Source: Symbiodinium natans (Eukaryota; Sar; Dinophyceae; Suessiales; Symbiodiniaceae). Taken from it: 64,000 bases of DNA. A model generated the notes under the pieces. That model was not told the DNA's origin. It made no database searches and saw only the letters and a list, made by a program, of their open reading frames with translations. Location: assembly GCA_905221605.1 (NCBI GenBank), contig CAJNDS010002498.1, positions 124,001 through 188,000 on the forward strand. The letters run 5' to 3'. Below, piece after piece: positions 1 through 12,440 of the stretch; position 1 is the first letter of the stretch; every line of letters begins with the position of its first letter. The position numbers and the translations under genes were made by a program.

Positions 1-380
1 GATAGCGGGTATGGGTCGCACGTGCGGTTCAGCAGGGGGCTTCTGGTATAGGAGTCTTTGTTTGTCGACCAGTTTGCAGGTCGGGCACGGCAGCCCCGAA
101 AGAACTCTTCGAACAAAATCGCCACGCTTGATTGCACATCCCGATACTTGGCTTTGAGAGTCCTTGCATCATCCTCGCAATCCTCCTCTGGGCGAACATG
201 TGTTGTCGCTGATGGGCAATGGTGTTGGCTCTTCTTCCAACTAGAAAGTGCAGGTCCCCGGAGCCATCGCCTGGGCGGCCTGGGCGGATGCTTCCTGCTG
301 TGGTCACAGTGAGCTGCCACGGCAACGAGTGGAAGCTGGAGGTCCCGTGAGCTTCAGAACTGCTGCTGCTCTGGGGGCTA
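1..380. other. Unannotated left edge
   Basis: Only short reading frames under 100 codons occur on both strands. None has a recognisable domain, repeat or RNA structure. Whatever precedes the window may continue here. Confidence 0.4.
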
Positions 381-426
381 CCCTAAACCCTAAGCCCTAA
401 ACCCTAAACCCTAAACCCTAAACCCT
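381..426. repeat. Interstitial telomere-like block (CCCTAAA)
   Basis: About six near-perfect CCCTAAA heptamers, one changed to CCCTAAG. This is the first of some two dozen telomere-like blocks in the window. Here the C-rich strand is the plus strand. Confidence 0.9.
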
Positions 427-1593
427 CTTCTTGCTGGTCGTGTTTCCAAGAGCTGCCAAAGCGAGCGGAGCCGCTGCTGCTGCAAGCGACTGCTACTTGT
501 AGTGGCCCCGTGCTGGCGATTCTCTTTGCCTCCCCCTCTCCCCCAAGGTCCGTGTGGTGTACCCAAAAGGCAAGGTGTCGGAGCATCCTAGACATGACAC
601 CGAACCCTCAGCTCCTGAAGTCAAGCAAGTAGTCCTTCGAAGCTGTTTTGACCCAGCAACTCTACGTAGTACCCCCTGGAATCCCGATGCGAATCTCCAT
701 AACCCACCTTACAAACCCTACTTGCTAAGTCGAAAGGGCTTCCAAGTAGTAAGCAAGAACCAGGAACATGCCCCCGCCTCCCTCTCCATCTCATCAATGA
801 GCTGTGACGCGGCATCCCGGCGAATCTTCAGCTCCTTCAGCCTGTCGAGGTTTAGTGATAGTTTAGGGTTTAGAGTTGGGGTTTAGGGTTTCGGGTTTGG
901 GGCTTATATAGGATTTAAGATTTAGGGTTCAGGGGAAGACTTCAGGGCCGTTTGCAATCCCTCATGTCAGCCCTAGAAAGGCTTGTGAAACCTGCAAACC
1001 CTGCAAGCCCTACTGAAAACCCCACAAGCTCTATTTCGAATCTCCCAAACCTACAGAAGCGAAAAGGCCCCACCCTCCGGATCTAGTACTCTGACCAAGA
1101 GTTTCATTCCTTCTAATCTTAAGAACTATAGCAATAATCTTAACCGACATCTTCATAGTATTCGTGAAGAGAGTAAGAACCTTGTTGATAATTTAAGATA
1201 AATCTGAAAACCACAAATAAACACATAAAAAAAATAATAATCAATACGGCCTGCGCTGCATGATGGCCCGGACAGAGGGCTCCCGGCGGCAGTCCAGTCC
1301 CAAGCGCTGCATCACACTGCCTTGGGACCCGAAACCCTCTGACCCTCGAACCTAAAACACCGAGACCCTCAAAACATGTGTGGACATGTGTATATCAGAT
1401 ATAGATAGACACACAATTTATGTCTCATGTAAAATTCTACTGGTAAGATTGACCATAGTAACAAGCCTAAACCCTCAACCCTACGCCCTAAACCCGACAT
1501 CCCTCAAGGCGCTGCTGCGTCTGTGTCTTGCACGTCGCTGCGCCTTGAGCCCCCCAGAGACTTGGGTAGGCTGGCACAAGGACAGATGCCCCA
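427..1593. other. Non-coding spacer with degenerate TTTAGGG traces
   Basis: No gene is recognisable. A degenerate TTTAGGG/TTTGGGG patch lies at 850-933, and 1090-1250 is AT-rich. Short reading frames on both strands look like chance. Confidence 0.5.
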
Positions 1594-1716
1594 AACCATG
1601 AACCCTAAACCCCAAACCCTAAACCCCAAACCCTAAACCCCAAACCCTAGGCCCTAAACCCTAAACCCCAAACCCCAAACCCTTCACCCTAACCCTAAAC
1701 CCCAAACCCCAAACAT
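1594..1716. repeat. CCCTAAA/CCCCAAA block
   Basis: Alternating CCCTAAA and CCCCAAA heptamers with few interruptions, C-rich strand on plus. A TTTAGGG block in the opposite orientation begins only about 100 bp downstream. Confidence 0.9.
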
Positions 1717-1821
1717 TCCGGGCTGCGCAGCACGGAGGTGTTTCCAAGGCCCCCTGGTCACGGCAAGCAAAGACGCACAGAGTCGATCTGCGAACGCTTC
1801 CACAAAATCTTATGCCAATAC

Positions 1822-2073
1822 TAGGGTTTAGGGTTTAGGGTTTAGGGATAGGGTTTAGGGTTTGGGGTTTGGGGTTTGGGGCTTGGGGTTTGGGGTTTAG
1901 GGTTTAGGGTTTGGGGTTTAGATGGGTTCAGGGTTTGGGGTGTAGTGTTCAGGGTTTAGGGTTTGGGGTTTGGGGTTTGGGGTTGAGGGTTTAGGGTTTA
2001 GGGTTGAGGGTTTGGGGTTTAGGGTTTGGGGTTTAGGGTTTAGGGTTTCGGGTTTAGGGTTTAGGTTTTGGGG
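1822..2073. repeat. TTTAGGG/TTTGGGG block
   Basis: About 250 bp of mixed TTTAGGG and TTTGGGG heptamers with point variants, G-rich strand on plus. A short degenerate continuation lies at 2307-2385. The 230 bp between them hold nothing recognisable. Confidence 0.9.
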
Positions 2074-2520
2074 TTTCAGAACAATACCAGGATGTCCCTT
2101 AAACCCTCCCTAAAGATATTCCTAAATATGAGCCTCTGAAACCCAACAAGGGAAAACATAACATGTTCCAAGGGCCTACCTAGAATAATATGAATACTAG
2201 TCTTCATGATAATCCTCACCGCTACGCACAGACTGCGGCTTTCGATGAAGAAGCTGTGTGCCGTCATGCTATACCAGATGATACTTGATGTCGTCACTCT
2301 ACCACATGGGTTTAGGGTTTAGGGTTTAGGGTTTTCGGTTTTGGGTTTTGAGTTTACGGTTTTGGGTTTACGGTTTAGGCTTGAAACAGCATGCATCCAT
2401 CAGTGTACTGCTGGATTGTAAACGCAGTTGAAATCAGAAAACCAGAAGGAAAACAAAGGAAGCGACCAGGAAACCCGGAGCGGGCGACCAACCACCCATA
2501 GCCACATAAAGTCCCATTGA

Positions 2521-2618
2521 GGGGTTTCCGAGATTAGTGTGTGCCTTATTGGGTCCTTAAAGCAGGGAACCCCGCTTTTTTGGGGGGGCATTAGAGGCCC
2601 CTTATCTTCGGAAAGCCC
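2521..2618. mobile_element. MITE-like element family A, copy 1
   Basis: About 98 bp, starting GGGGTTTCCGAGATTA and ending with the approximate inverse complement (TCTTCGGAAAGCCC). The inside carries CCTTATTGGGTCCTTA, shared with six other copies. No coding capacity, as expected of a non-autonomous miniature inverted-repeat element. Confidence 0.65.
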
Positions 2619-2621
2619 TTA

Positions 2622-3269
2622 TTGGGGGTTGAGGGTTTGGGGTTTACGGTTTAGGGGCCCCCCCCCCCCATTTAGCGGGTTTTCCGGACCAGAAAGCCTC
2701 CACAGAGCAGGCTGTCGAGCTCCTCCTTGTCCTCCTCCTTGTCCGAGGCGAGCTCACCTGCGAAGAGAGCGGAGTGTCCAGGGCGGCTGCAGCGTGCCCA
2801 GGTTCACTCTAAACAAAAAATCCTCGGGTTCAGGGCTTGGGGTTTAGGGTTTTGGGGTTTAGGGTTTAGGGTTTAGGGTTAGGGTTTAGGGTTTAGGGTT
2901 TAGGGTTTAGGGTTTAGGGTTTAGGGTTTAGGGTTTAGGGTTTAGGGTTTAGGGTTTAGGGTTTTTTGTTTAGGGTTTAGGGTTTAGGGTTTAGGGTTTA
3001 GGGTTTAGGGTTTAGGGTTTAGGGTTTAGGGTTTAGGGTTTAGGGTTTAGGGTTTAGGGTTTAGGGTTTAGGGTTTAGGGTTTAGGGTTTAGGGTTTAGG
3101 GTTTGGGAGGGTTTAGGGTTTGGGAGGGTTTAGGGTTTGGGAGGGTTTAGGGTTTGGGAGGGTTTAGGGTTTGGGAGGGTTTAGGGTTTAGGGTTTAGGG
3201 TTTAGGGTTTAGGGTTTAGGGTTTAGGGTTTAGGGTTTAGGGTTTAGGGTTTAGGGTTTAGGGTTTGAG
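2622..3269. repeat. Longest TTTAGGG tract with a composite sub-block
   Basis: 2826-3269 is about 440 bp of nearly perfect TTTAGGG. Inside it, at about 3103-3180, five tandem copies of a 17-bp composite (TTTAGGGTTTGGGAGGG) occur. A short TTTGGGG/C-run patch lies at 2625-2670. The 2671-2825 interval has no recognisable gene. Confidence 0.9.
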
Positions 3270-3352
3270 GGCTTTTGCTTCGTGCCTGGCACTCGTGAGC
3301 AGGCGACTTTCAGCAGCTGGCCAAGCCGATCGGCTCGGGCCTGGTTCTGTGC

Positions 3353-4023
3353 ATAGGGTTTAGGGTTTAGGTTTGGGGTTTAGGGTTTAGGGCTTAGGGC
3401 TTGGGGGGCTTGGGGCTTAGGGCTTAGGGTTTAGGGCTTGGGGTTTGTTTAATATAGGGATGCTGAGGGTTTAGGGTTAGGCTCTAGGGTGTCGGGTGCA
3501 GGTTTGGTGCCCTGAGGAGCTGACGCGGTCTCAGGGCCAAGCTTATGGGTCTAAAGGACATATGTTGGGATGTTCCCCTTTATACTAACAATCCTTCATA
3601 GGGATCACAGAACCCCCGATTAAGACATCTGGTGCATTCTCAAGATTATGGTCCTTTTTGGGTACCCTAAACACTTAACCCTAAATCCTAAACCCTAAAC
3701 CCTAAACCCCAAACAATACTGAGAGAAAGATGGCTCTTGCACCAAGGGGCCTTCTGAGACTGGTCATCCTCTCTGGGCCTCGTGGAGGCGTAGGACGGCA
3801 GAGGCTTGGCGTCAATGCGCTGCCTGGCGGGACATGTGGCTCATGGAGGTGAGCTGTGCTTGGAGTGGTGGCATCTGTCATGCCACCCCTTGAGTTGCTA
3901 AGGGTTTGGGGTTTAGGGTTTAGGGTTTAGGGTTTAGGGTTTAGGGTTTAGGGTTTAGGGTTTAGGGTTTAGGGTTTAGGGTTTAGGGTTTAGGGTTTAG
4001 GGTTTAGGGTTTAGGGTTTAGGG
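3353..4023. repeat. Cluster of three telomere-like blocks, mixed orientation
   Basis: TTTAGGG/CTTAGGG at 3353-3480 (G-rich on plus), CCCTAAA at 3664-3716 (C-rich on plus) and TTTAGGG at 3900-4023 (G-rich on plus). The 180-bp spacers hold nothing recognisable. Orientation flips rule out one continuous ancestral telomere. Confidence 0.85.
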
Positions 4024-4783
4024 GACTTCCTACCTACACCACCGAGAGAAGTGCTTCTGCTCGGCGAAGTGTCGACGAAACACGTTTCGATAAGGACATC
4101 TTTTGCCACATTGCCAACTGGAGGCACCGAAATTTCTTGCGCCACTTAGGCCACTGGGCCCCGGGCGTCCAGAGTTCACCAGCGATCGGCACCTCCTCCC
4201 AGTTCTCATGCACCTCGCCCACCTGCTTTTGCCATGGCTTTGTTGTTCTCTGACTCTTCTTTGGGCTTCTGACCAGCGCACAGCAAGAAGAAGCGCTGCT
4301 GCAACGCTCACTTGGTGTTTTCTTCCAGGCCTCACCCTCCACCGGCGCCATGTCGCTCCGGCTAGGGTGGCAGCAGCTCTAGGTTTAATCCCTACAATGC
4401 CTTTGGTGCAGTTAGAGTGCCTTGTGACCTGGAGCTTGTCGCACCTATCCATGCGTTTAAGGTTTAGGGCTTAGAGTTTAGGGTTTAGAGTTTAGGGTCT
4501 TGCTTCAAAAGATGCATGAACATAGTAAACATGTACCAGGCTTCTCAACTATCCGCCGTGGCCGGCGCAGCCTTGCCGCTCCTGCCCCGGTTGCCGCACA
4601 ACTTGGAAGGCTTTCACTGTGGGGGAGCCCTAACCCCTAAACCGTAAACCCTAAACCCTAAACCCTTAAACCCTAAACCCTAATGGTGGAGAGTTATGGG
4701 TGCTGAACTTCGGGAGGGCTCCATTGCATTCTCTTATGCTCACGGACGCACGTCGCAGGATGGCTCTGAGGGTGGTGAACAAA
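4024..4783. other. Spacer with small TTTAGGG and CCCTAAA blocks
   Basis: Overlapping frames of 105-140 codons occur on both strands at 4030-4474, and none is recognisable. Their mutual overlap argues against coding. Telomere-like blocks lie at 4456-4500 (TTTAGGG) and 4627-4683 (CCCTAAA). Confidence 0.45.
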
Positions 4784-4908
4784 GGGTATAGCGTCATAGG
4801 GTTCTCGGGTTATAGGGTTATGGGGTTATAGGGTTATAGGGTTATAGGGTTGCACGGTTATAGATGCTACAGATGATATAGGGTTATAGTGGTTACAGGG
4901 CTATAGAG
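4784..4908. repeat. GGGTTATA degenerate tandem repeat
   Basis: Short tandem units of GGGTTATA with point changes. This is a telomere-repeat variant with its own homogenised motif, unlike the TTTAGGG blocks nearby. Confidence 0.75.
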
Positions 4909-5983
4909 TGAACAAAGCCAGCGCTCCTCTGGTTTCAGATGGCGGTGCTTCGTCTTCAGCTGACCGCCGCCATGGCCGGATGGTGGTCTTTGGGAGCCTG
5001 GACTGTTTTTTGTCTGCTGGTCCCGCAACCCTAGCTGAGGGCTCTACTGGGCTCTTGCGTTGTATGGCATCCCATGGCTGTGAGCCAAGCGATGAGGAGG
5101 CCGTGCTCAGGAGAGGCCAATGCTTAAGAGACTGGCTGCCTGGAGACTGCTTGACAACTGAGTCGCCTCCTCGTCACTCTTGCATAGGAGTGCGTCGAGA
5201 CCTGCAGGGTTCGTTAGCCCAACGTTGCGCAACGTCGCCCATGATACGTGGTGCCCGCCCCAAGTCGACTCCAGCGACCCTACGTCGACCCCAACTGCAC
5301 GCACATACCTCCACGACTGGAGTCTCCACAAACCTGAAACCCCGAAGTGCACGCCACGCGCACAGATGGCTGAAGATTGTGAATCTGCATTGGCTGCGTG
5401 ATAAAAAGAGAGCATGGAAGACCTTTATGAGCTTTGAATCCGTAAGCACACACACACACACACTGTTGATGGCTGAAATCTTGCTCGGGGTGATTGTGAC
5501 TCCCCTTTGACTGCACCTTCAGTACATAGCATGGAGTACGTGGAGAACCGTGAATCCCCGAGCGCACACCACATGCACAGATAGTGAATTGGGCTTCGAA
5601 CCTCATTGGCTGGGCTTGTGTTGGTACGGTGTACAGTAGGCATGCATCTGGAACAGCGTGCGGCGCGTGCCGCGTGCCAGTTGAGTCTTACAACGGCATG
5701 TCGCCAACCTTGGAAAACATTGCTTACATGTCAAATGCTTTCGAGGGTCTGCATTCTGACATACACAATGCAGTGCATTGCTGAGCATGAAACCCATCCA
5801 CCGACAACGCATGAACCCGACACAAAACCTCTGACCGACGCCGGAAAGCCTGCGCGCACCACACCAACCAAGTAAAAAGCAACAAAGCAACACACCACAC
5901 AAAAGCGAAAAAACAATTAGCAAACCCTGGCACACAGGGCTTGGGGTCGACTTTCGGTACGTGGAACCGACTTGGGGCCCATA
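4909..5983. other. Unannotated stretch with a CA microsatellite
   Basis: Frames up to 200 codons (4908-5510, plus) overlap comparable minus-strand frames, and no domain is recognisable. A (CA)n run lies at about 5444-5464. Two diverged copies of a roughly 70-bp segment (about 5330-5400 and 5540-5620) suggest a local duplication. Confidence 0.4.
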
Positions 5984-6083
5984 CCATAAGGTACCCCTAA
6001 GGTACCCCTAAGGTACCCCTAAGGTACCCCTAAGGTACCATAAGGTACCCCTAAGGTACCCCTAAGGTACCAATAAGGTACCA
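5984..6083. repeat. KpnI-type 11-bp minisatellite
   Basis: About eight tandem units of AAGGTACCCCT, each with the GGTACC palindrome. The unit and its edge (CAATAAGGTACC) match the internal/terminal sequence of MITE family A. The array may therefore be a local expansion of part of such an element. Confidence 0.85.
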
Positions 6084-6949
6084 CTGCCAAGGCCGAGGGC
6101 TGCACAGCCTTTCTCCACCACTGCGTCGAAAGGCCGCCAATCCCGCAGCAAGGCTCCATCTGTCACCCCATTCAGCCGGGCGACGTCCTCCACCTGGGAG
6201 AGTTGTCCCGGAAGAGCTCACAAATATGTCCTGATTTTGCCGAAAAAACCCACCAGCCTCCCATTGCAAGCCTGGGTAATGGCCATATCGCTCGCGCATA
6301 AAGGCTGTGCAGCTGGCACCTGGTAGCTGCCGGTATCAACTGGCTTAGCTGTCACGCGAGCACATTCTTGGGGACCAGGCTGGTGTCCAGGCTCAGGATC
6401 CGCAGCCCTGGCACCTCCGGCGTCAGAGCTAGGAGGCACTTAAAGAAGCTCCGTGTGTCTGGACCTTGCGCTGGAGGTGCAGTGGGAGAAGCGACCTCGG
6501 ACTGCAGCTTGGCAGTAGGCAGCCCGCAAGCATCTCCGAGCGCCGCACATTCCGCCGCCGGGGTGGAGAACCCGCCCGGCCTGAAAAATCGCTACATCTG
6601 AGCAGCGGTCGCATCGAGTCGCATCACTTCGCATCCCGAGACCATGAGTCGCCGCATGATGCGCATGTTGCTGAACATCGCTGACGCTTCAGTGATGCAG
6701 TGGCTCCGTCCGTGGTCCTGTGGCAGATGTGGCTTCAGGAGCTCCACCAGGGCACCCAAGTCTTGGCCTCGCGGCCGTCAAGATCTTTGGGGGAAGATGC
6801 TCTAGCCTGCGCAAACTTTCTCAAGCCCCGGCTTTCAGGCTTGGACTCCGGCTCAATGGAAATTTAAGATTATAGGGATTATGGGGGGGTGATAGGGGTT
6901 ATCGGGCTTAGGCTTCAGGGTTAGTTATAGGCTATGGGTCGGTTTGTTG
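6084..6949. other. Unannotated stretch
   Basis: GC-rich sequence with several overlapping short frames on both strands (60-82 codons). Nothing recognisable. Confidence 0.4.
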
Positions 6950-7293
6950 CGGAGCATATATATATATACATATGCATATACATATACATATCTACATATA
7001 TACATATATACATATATGCATATATACATATATACATATATACATATATACATATATACAGAGAAAAAAAACATATATACATATATGTGGCCGAGACCTT
7101 TAGGGTCTATTTCACGGCTGGTTCTTCTTTCAGTAGTAGTGCAATAATAATAATAATTTTAATATTATTATGAGTATAATAATACTGACCGTAATTGTAA
7201 TAGGAATAATAATAGTACTAGTAATAGTAATAGGAATAGGAATAGTAATAATTCTAGTAATAGTATTAGTAGTAGTAACAGTAATAGTGAAGG
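6950..7293. repeat. AT-rich microsatellites
   Basis: 6950-7085 is a (TATACA)n-like run. 7139-7293 is an imperfect TAATAATAG trinucleotide-type run. Frames rich in Tyr/Ile and Thr/Ile on the two strands are products of these repeats. Confidence 0.85.
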
Positions 7294-7324
7294 TTTGGTC
7301 TGTGTGTGCACCGGCGCCAGCAAG

Positions 7325-10300
7325 TGCAGCCATGTAGCTCTAGCACACTTTGAAGTAAGAGATAGACAAGTTGTTTCATAGCCTGAAGAGGGGCGAAGGG
7401 CTCTCTCATTTCCGATTACGAGGTAGAGGTGAGCTATCTCATTTCTTAGAAACATAGAGGAGATCTCATTTCCACGACAGAGACATCTTTCACTCAGGAG
7501 AGAACGCAAGCTGTTTCATTTCCAAGAAAATAGAGGAGCTCTATCATGTCGCATTAGAAGTGAGAAGCTCTGCACTAAAAGATAGAAGGCATCGATTCGT
7601 TTCCCTTTTTCTTTTGCTTATCAAAGGGTCTTTTCAGTTCGAACACAGGATTTCTTTCATGCCCTATAAGAAGGATCGAGGAGCTCTTTCATCTGAGAGA
7701 TAGAAGAACGCATTCATGAAGTATACACGAGCTCATTTCTCGTCAAGAGGCAGAGGCGTGCCCAGCTCTACCATTACCTAACTCTTACCTGAAATTTCTC
7801 TATCTCGCAATAGGTCATGAGAGACCTCCTTTTTCACGCTGCAGGAAATGAGAGAGTTCTCTTCTATGTCGATTTTCAGAAATAGCTTCGCAGCTTCTCT
7901 ATCAATGAAGAGTTTTGAAGGCCACTCTGGGCCATTCTCTGTCCATCAAATGGGACATGACATAACGCATCTCTCGCTATCGTTTACGTGATAGAGTTTC
8001 GCTATCTCTGAATAGGTCATCTGAAAGCTCCTCTGTATCTTTGCAGCAAGTGAAGGAGCTCCTTGCCTCTTCTGCAAGAGCCCTCCGCTTCCTATTTTGC
8101 AATGAGCAAGCTCTTTTATCTCCTCTGGTTCCTAATAGGTCATGAGCGGGCTTCCCTCTCTCCTTCTCTTTTAGGGGATAGAGGAGGTTTTTTCATGTTG
8201 CGTTAACAGCTAGAGGACATCATTTATATCCATTCTGTCATTTCGTATGAGAAGATACAGGAGCTCATTCATCTCCTAGTCAGAGATTGAAGAACTCGTT
8301 CACAAGAGATATAGATATAAGAAATCTCTCATACAATGTATAAGAGCTCTCTCATGTCCTACCTAGTTCATTTGCCGTCACCAGCGCTCAGCTCTACCAT
8401 TTCGTATCTTTTATATGACATAGCTTCTCTATCTCGCAATAGGTCATGAGAGACCTCCTCTTTCTTTTGCAGGAAATGAGAGAGGTCTCTATCTACCTTT
8501 TGTGAAAGAGCTCCCTTTGTTCAATCACAAGAACTCATTCATAGAAGCTGTAAGAGCTCTCGAATGTACTTTCTTGTTAATTTCCCGTCGATAGGTAGAG
8601 GAGCTCACAGCTCTACCACATCCTACCCTTTACATGGAAGAGGCTCCTCTATCTCGTAGCGGGTCAAGAAAGATTGGCTCTATCTCTTTGCAGAACATTA
8701 GAGAGTCCTCTACCTACCTCTTGTGAAAGAGCTCCTTCACCTCAAAATCAAATGCCACAACTCGTCTATCTTTCACTGGGACATGAGACAGCTCCATTGC
8801 GAATTTCTATTCAGAAATAGCTGCTTCTCTATCGATGAAGAAATCATGCGAGTAGCCGTTTATCGATGCATAAGACATGACATAGCTCTTCTACCTTTTT
8901 GCGACAGATCTCTTCTTTACCCGAAATGAAAGTTTGGAAGGCCATTCTCTATCCCTTGAATGGGGACACAACTCATCAGTCTCTATCGTTTACGTGAGAG
9001 AGTTTCGCTATCTCTGAACAGGTCATCTGAAAGCTCCTTTGTGTCTGTGCAGCAAGTGAAGGAGCTGCTTGCCTCTTCTGCAATAGCTCCTCCGCTTCCT
9101 ATTTTGCAATGAGCAACCTCTTCTATCTCCTTTGGTTCCTATTTCTCGTTTGCCATCACTAGGCAGAGGAGCTCTCAGCTCTACCATGACCTATCTTTTA
9201 CATGAAAGAGGCTTCTCTATCTCGTAACGGTTCATGGAGTCATGACAGATCTTCTCTATCTCTTTGCAAGAAAAGAGAGCGTGCTCTACCTACCTCGTGT
9301 GAAAGAGCTCCTCCACCTTGTGATCGAGAGTGACAGAACTCGTCTATCTTTCAATGGTGCATGAGCCAGGTTTTTTGTTTGTATTTGAGAAAAAGCTTGT
9401 CTACCCGTGATATAATAAGAAATGAATAGCTCTTCTACCTTTCTGTGACAGATCTCTCCTTTATTCGAAATGAAAGTCTGGAAGGCCATTCTCTATCCCT
9501 GAAATGGGGCATGACATAACTTTTCAATCTCTATCGTTTACGTGATCGAGTTTCGCTATCTCTGAATAGGTCATCTGAAAGCTCCTCTGTATCTTTGCAG
9601 CAAGTGAAGGAGCTCCTTGCCTCTTCTGCAAGAGCCCTCCGCTTCCTCTTTTGCAATGAGCAAGCTCTTTATCTCCTCTGTTTCCTAACAGGTCATGAGA
9701 CAGCTCATTTCCACACTGTCATTTCGTATGCGAAGACACAGGAGCTCATTCATTTTCTATTCAGAGATTGAAGAACTCATTCATAAGAAATGTATGAGAG
9801 TTGTCTCATGTCCTATCTAACTGATTTCCCGTCACTAGGCAGAGGAGTCCTCAGCTCTACCATTTCTTATCTTTATATGACATAGCTTCTCTATCTCGCA
9901 AAAATCAGGTCGTGAGAGACCTCCTCTTTCTTTTACAGGAAATGAGAGAGGTCTCTATCTACCCTTTGTGAAAGAGCTCCCTTTGTTCACTGGCAAGAAC
10001 TCATTCATGAAAGCTATAAGAGTTCCCGTCGATAGGTAAAGGAGCTCACAGCTCTTCTATATCTTACCCTTTACATGAAAGAGGCTCTCTATCTCGTAGC
10101 GGGTCATGAAAGATCGTCTCTATCTCTTTGCCGGACATGAGAGAGTCCTCTACCTACCTCTTGTGAAAGAGCTCCCCCACCTCGTAACGTACAAAGACAG
10201 AACTCGTCTATCTTTCAATGGGACATGATCCGTCTCTTTGGTTTTGGTTGAGAAAAGCTTCTCTATCCATGAAGCAAACATGAGAGAAGCCGATTGTCTC

Positions 10301-12440
10301 TAGGCTGCTTATCGCTTCGTAGGAAATGACATAGCTCTTTTACCTTTTTGCGAGAGATCAACCCTAATTGAAGGTTTCGAAGGCCTATCCCTGAAATGGA
10401 GCGTCGCATAACTCATCAGTCTCTCTCGCTTACGTGAGACAGCATTTATTCTATTTCGTAACAGGTCATCTAAACGCTCTTCTATGCGTTTGTAGAAGTA
10501 GAAGAGCTCCTTGCCTCTTGTGCAAAAGCTCCTCCGCATCCTAAAGAGCAATGAGCAAGCTCTTCTATCTCCTCTCTCTTGAATAGGTCATGAGAGGGCT
10601 CCCCTCCCTCTGGTTGAGGGAATGACAGAGCTCCTCCGCCCCTTACGAAAGAGCCTTTCTCCTGCTTGAAAAGCTGCGGGCGGGTGCTCTGGCGCCTCGT
10701 AGGTTTGGGAGGGCTCCTTTTCACATCTTTATCTTTCCGACTCCGAGATATAGGAGCTCATTTTTTCGAAAGTGGTAGCAGAGATCTCTCATTTCCAAGA
10801 GATCTTTGTCACTCAGGGAGAAAGCAAGGTTTTGATTTCAAAGAAATGGAGGAGCTCTTTCATGTCCCATTAAGAGTGTGGAGCGCTCTCATTACGCATG
10901 AAAAGATTGATGACATGGATTCGTTACAATTCTTTAACTTTTCTCGAAGGGTCTTTTCTTTTCATATGCAGGATCTCTTTCATTTCCTATGAGAAGATAG
11001 AGGAGCTCTTTCATCTCAAAGATAGAAGAATGCATTCATAAACGGTATAAGAGCTCTCCCATGAACTATATCTCATCGTAGGGGGCATAGGAGTCTTAGG
11101 GGGCTCAGGATTCGCGTGCAGGGTGTAGGGTTTATAGGGCTACGGGAATTTAATGGAGGGTGTATTTGTGTAGTCTGCCTATTACCGTAACAAACCCGTG
11201 ACATAACCCAGAGCCATTACTTGCAAGACTGCTTCTTGAAAGCAAGAGCGCTAGTGTCTAACCATTGTACATTCCTACATGAGATACCCCACCACATCTT
11301 GAAAACACCTCTTTCTCCAAGGGTTTACTGGGGCATTAAGGAACAAGAACGTGATGGTTTCAGCACCAAAGTAAGGGAATAGCAAAGGGTTTCCAGGGAA
11401 AACTTCCCTGATGCAACCGGTCTCTATCTCACAAGAGGTCATGAGAGACCTCCTGTATCACATTGCAGGAATGAGAGAGTTCTCCACCATGTTTGTTTTC
11501 CGAAATAGCTTCTCTATCAATGAAGAGTTTTGAAGGTCGCCCTGGGCCATTCTCTGTCCGATAAATGAGACATGACATAACTCATTAGTCTCTATTAAAA
11601 GAGTCTCTATCTCTACGTGATCGAGTTTCGCTATCTCTGAATATACGTCGTCTGAAAGCTCCTCTGTGTCTTTGTAGCAAGTGAAGGAGCTCCTTGCCTC
11701 TTCTGCAAGAGCTCCTCCGCTTCCCCTTTTGCAATGAGCAAGCTCTTCTATCTCCTCTGGTTCCTAACAGGTCATGACTTCTGCAAGAGCTCCTCCTCTT
11801 GATATTTTGCAATGAGCAAGCTCTTCTATCTCCTAATAGGTCAGAGAGGGCTTCCCTCTCTCCCACTCTTGTAGAGGGCATCGTTCATTTCCTGTCTGTC
11901 ATTACGTATGAGAAGAGACAGGAGCTCATTCATCTCCTAATCAGAGATTGAAGAACTCCTTCAGGAGAGCTCTCTCATATCCTATCCTTTTGGTTCCCCG
12001 TCACTAGGTCCCTAGGTAGAGGAGCTCTCAGCGTCTCAGCTCTACCGTTTGCTACCTTCTACGTGGCAGAGCTTCTTTATCTCGCAATAGGTCATGAAAG
12101 ACTTTCCAGCAAATGAGAGAGTTCTCTACTTTACCGCTTGCGAAAGAGCTCCCCTTTTTCAATGACAAGAATTCACTCATACAAGCTACAAGAGCACTCT
12201 AATGTCCTGTCTTGCTCATTTCCCGTCAATGGGTAGACGAGCTCGCAGCTCTACCGTTTCCTACCCTTTACATGAAAGAGGCTCCTCTATCTCGTAGCGG
12301 GTCATGAAAGATCGTCTCTATCTCTTTGCCGGACATGAGAGAGTCCTCTACCTACCTCTTGTGAAAGAGCTCCCCCACCTCGCAACGTACAAAGACACAA
12401 CTCGTCTATCTTTCAATGGGACGTGATTCTCCTTTGCTTT
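7325..12440. repeat. Five-kb field of degenerate GAGCTC modules
   Basis: Built from short modules centred on GAGCTC or AAGCTC, with recurring phrases such as TCTCTATCTC, GGTCATGAGAGACC and GTGAAAGAGCTCC. Larger direct duplications are visible: a phrase beginning TACCTACCTC recurs at about 8712, 9286, 10151 and 12350, and a block with GAGTTTCGCTATCTCTGAA recurs at about 7990, 8998, 9545 and 11620. A less repetitive insert occupies about 11080-11400. No frame over about 113 codons is convincing. It reads as an old composite satellite rather than a gene. Confidence 0.8.

Noticed and set aside
6934-7173. Tyr/Ile-rich small proteins
   Set aside because: They are direct translations of AT microsatellites.
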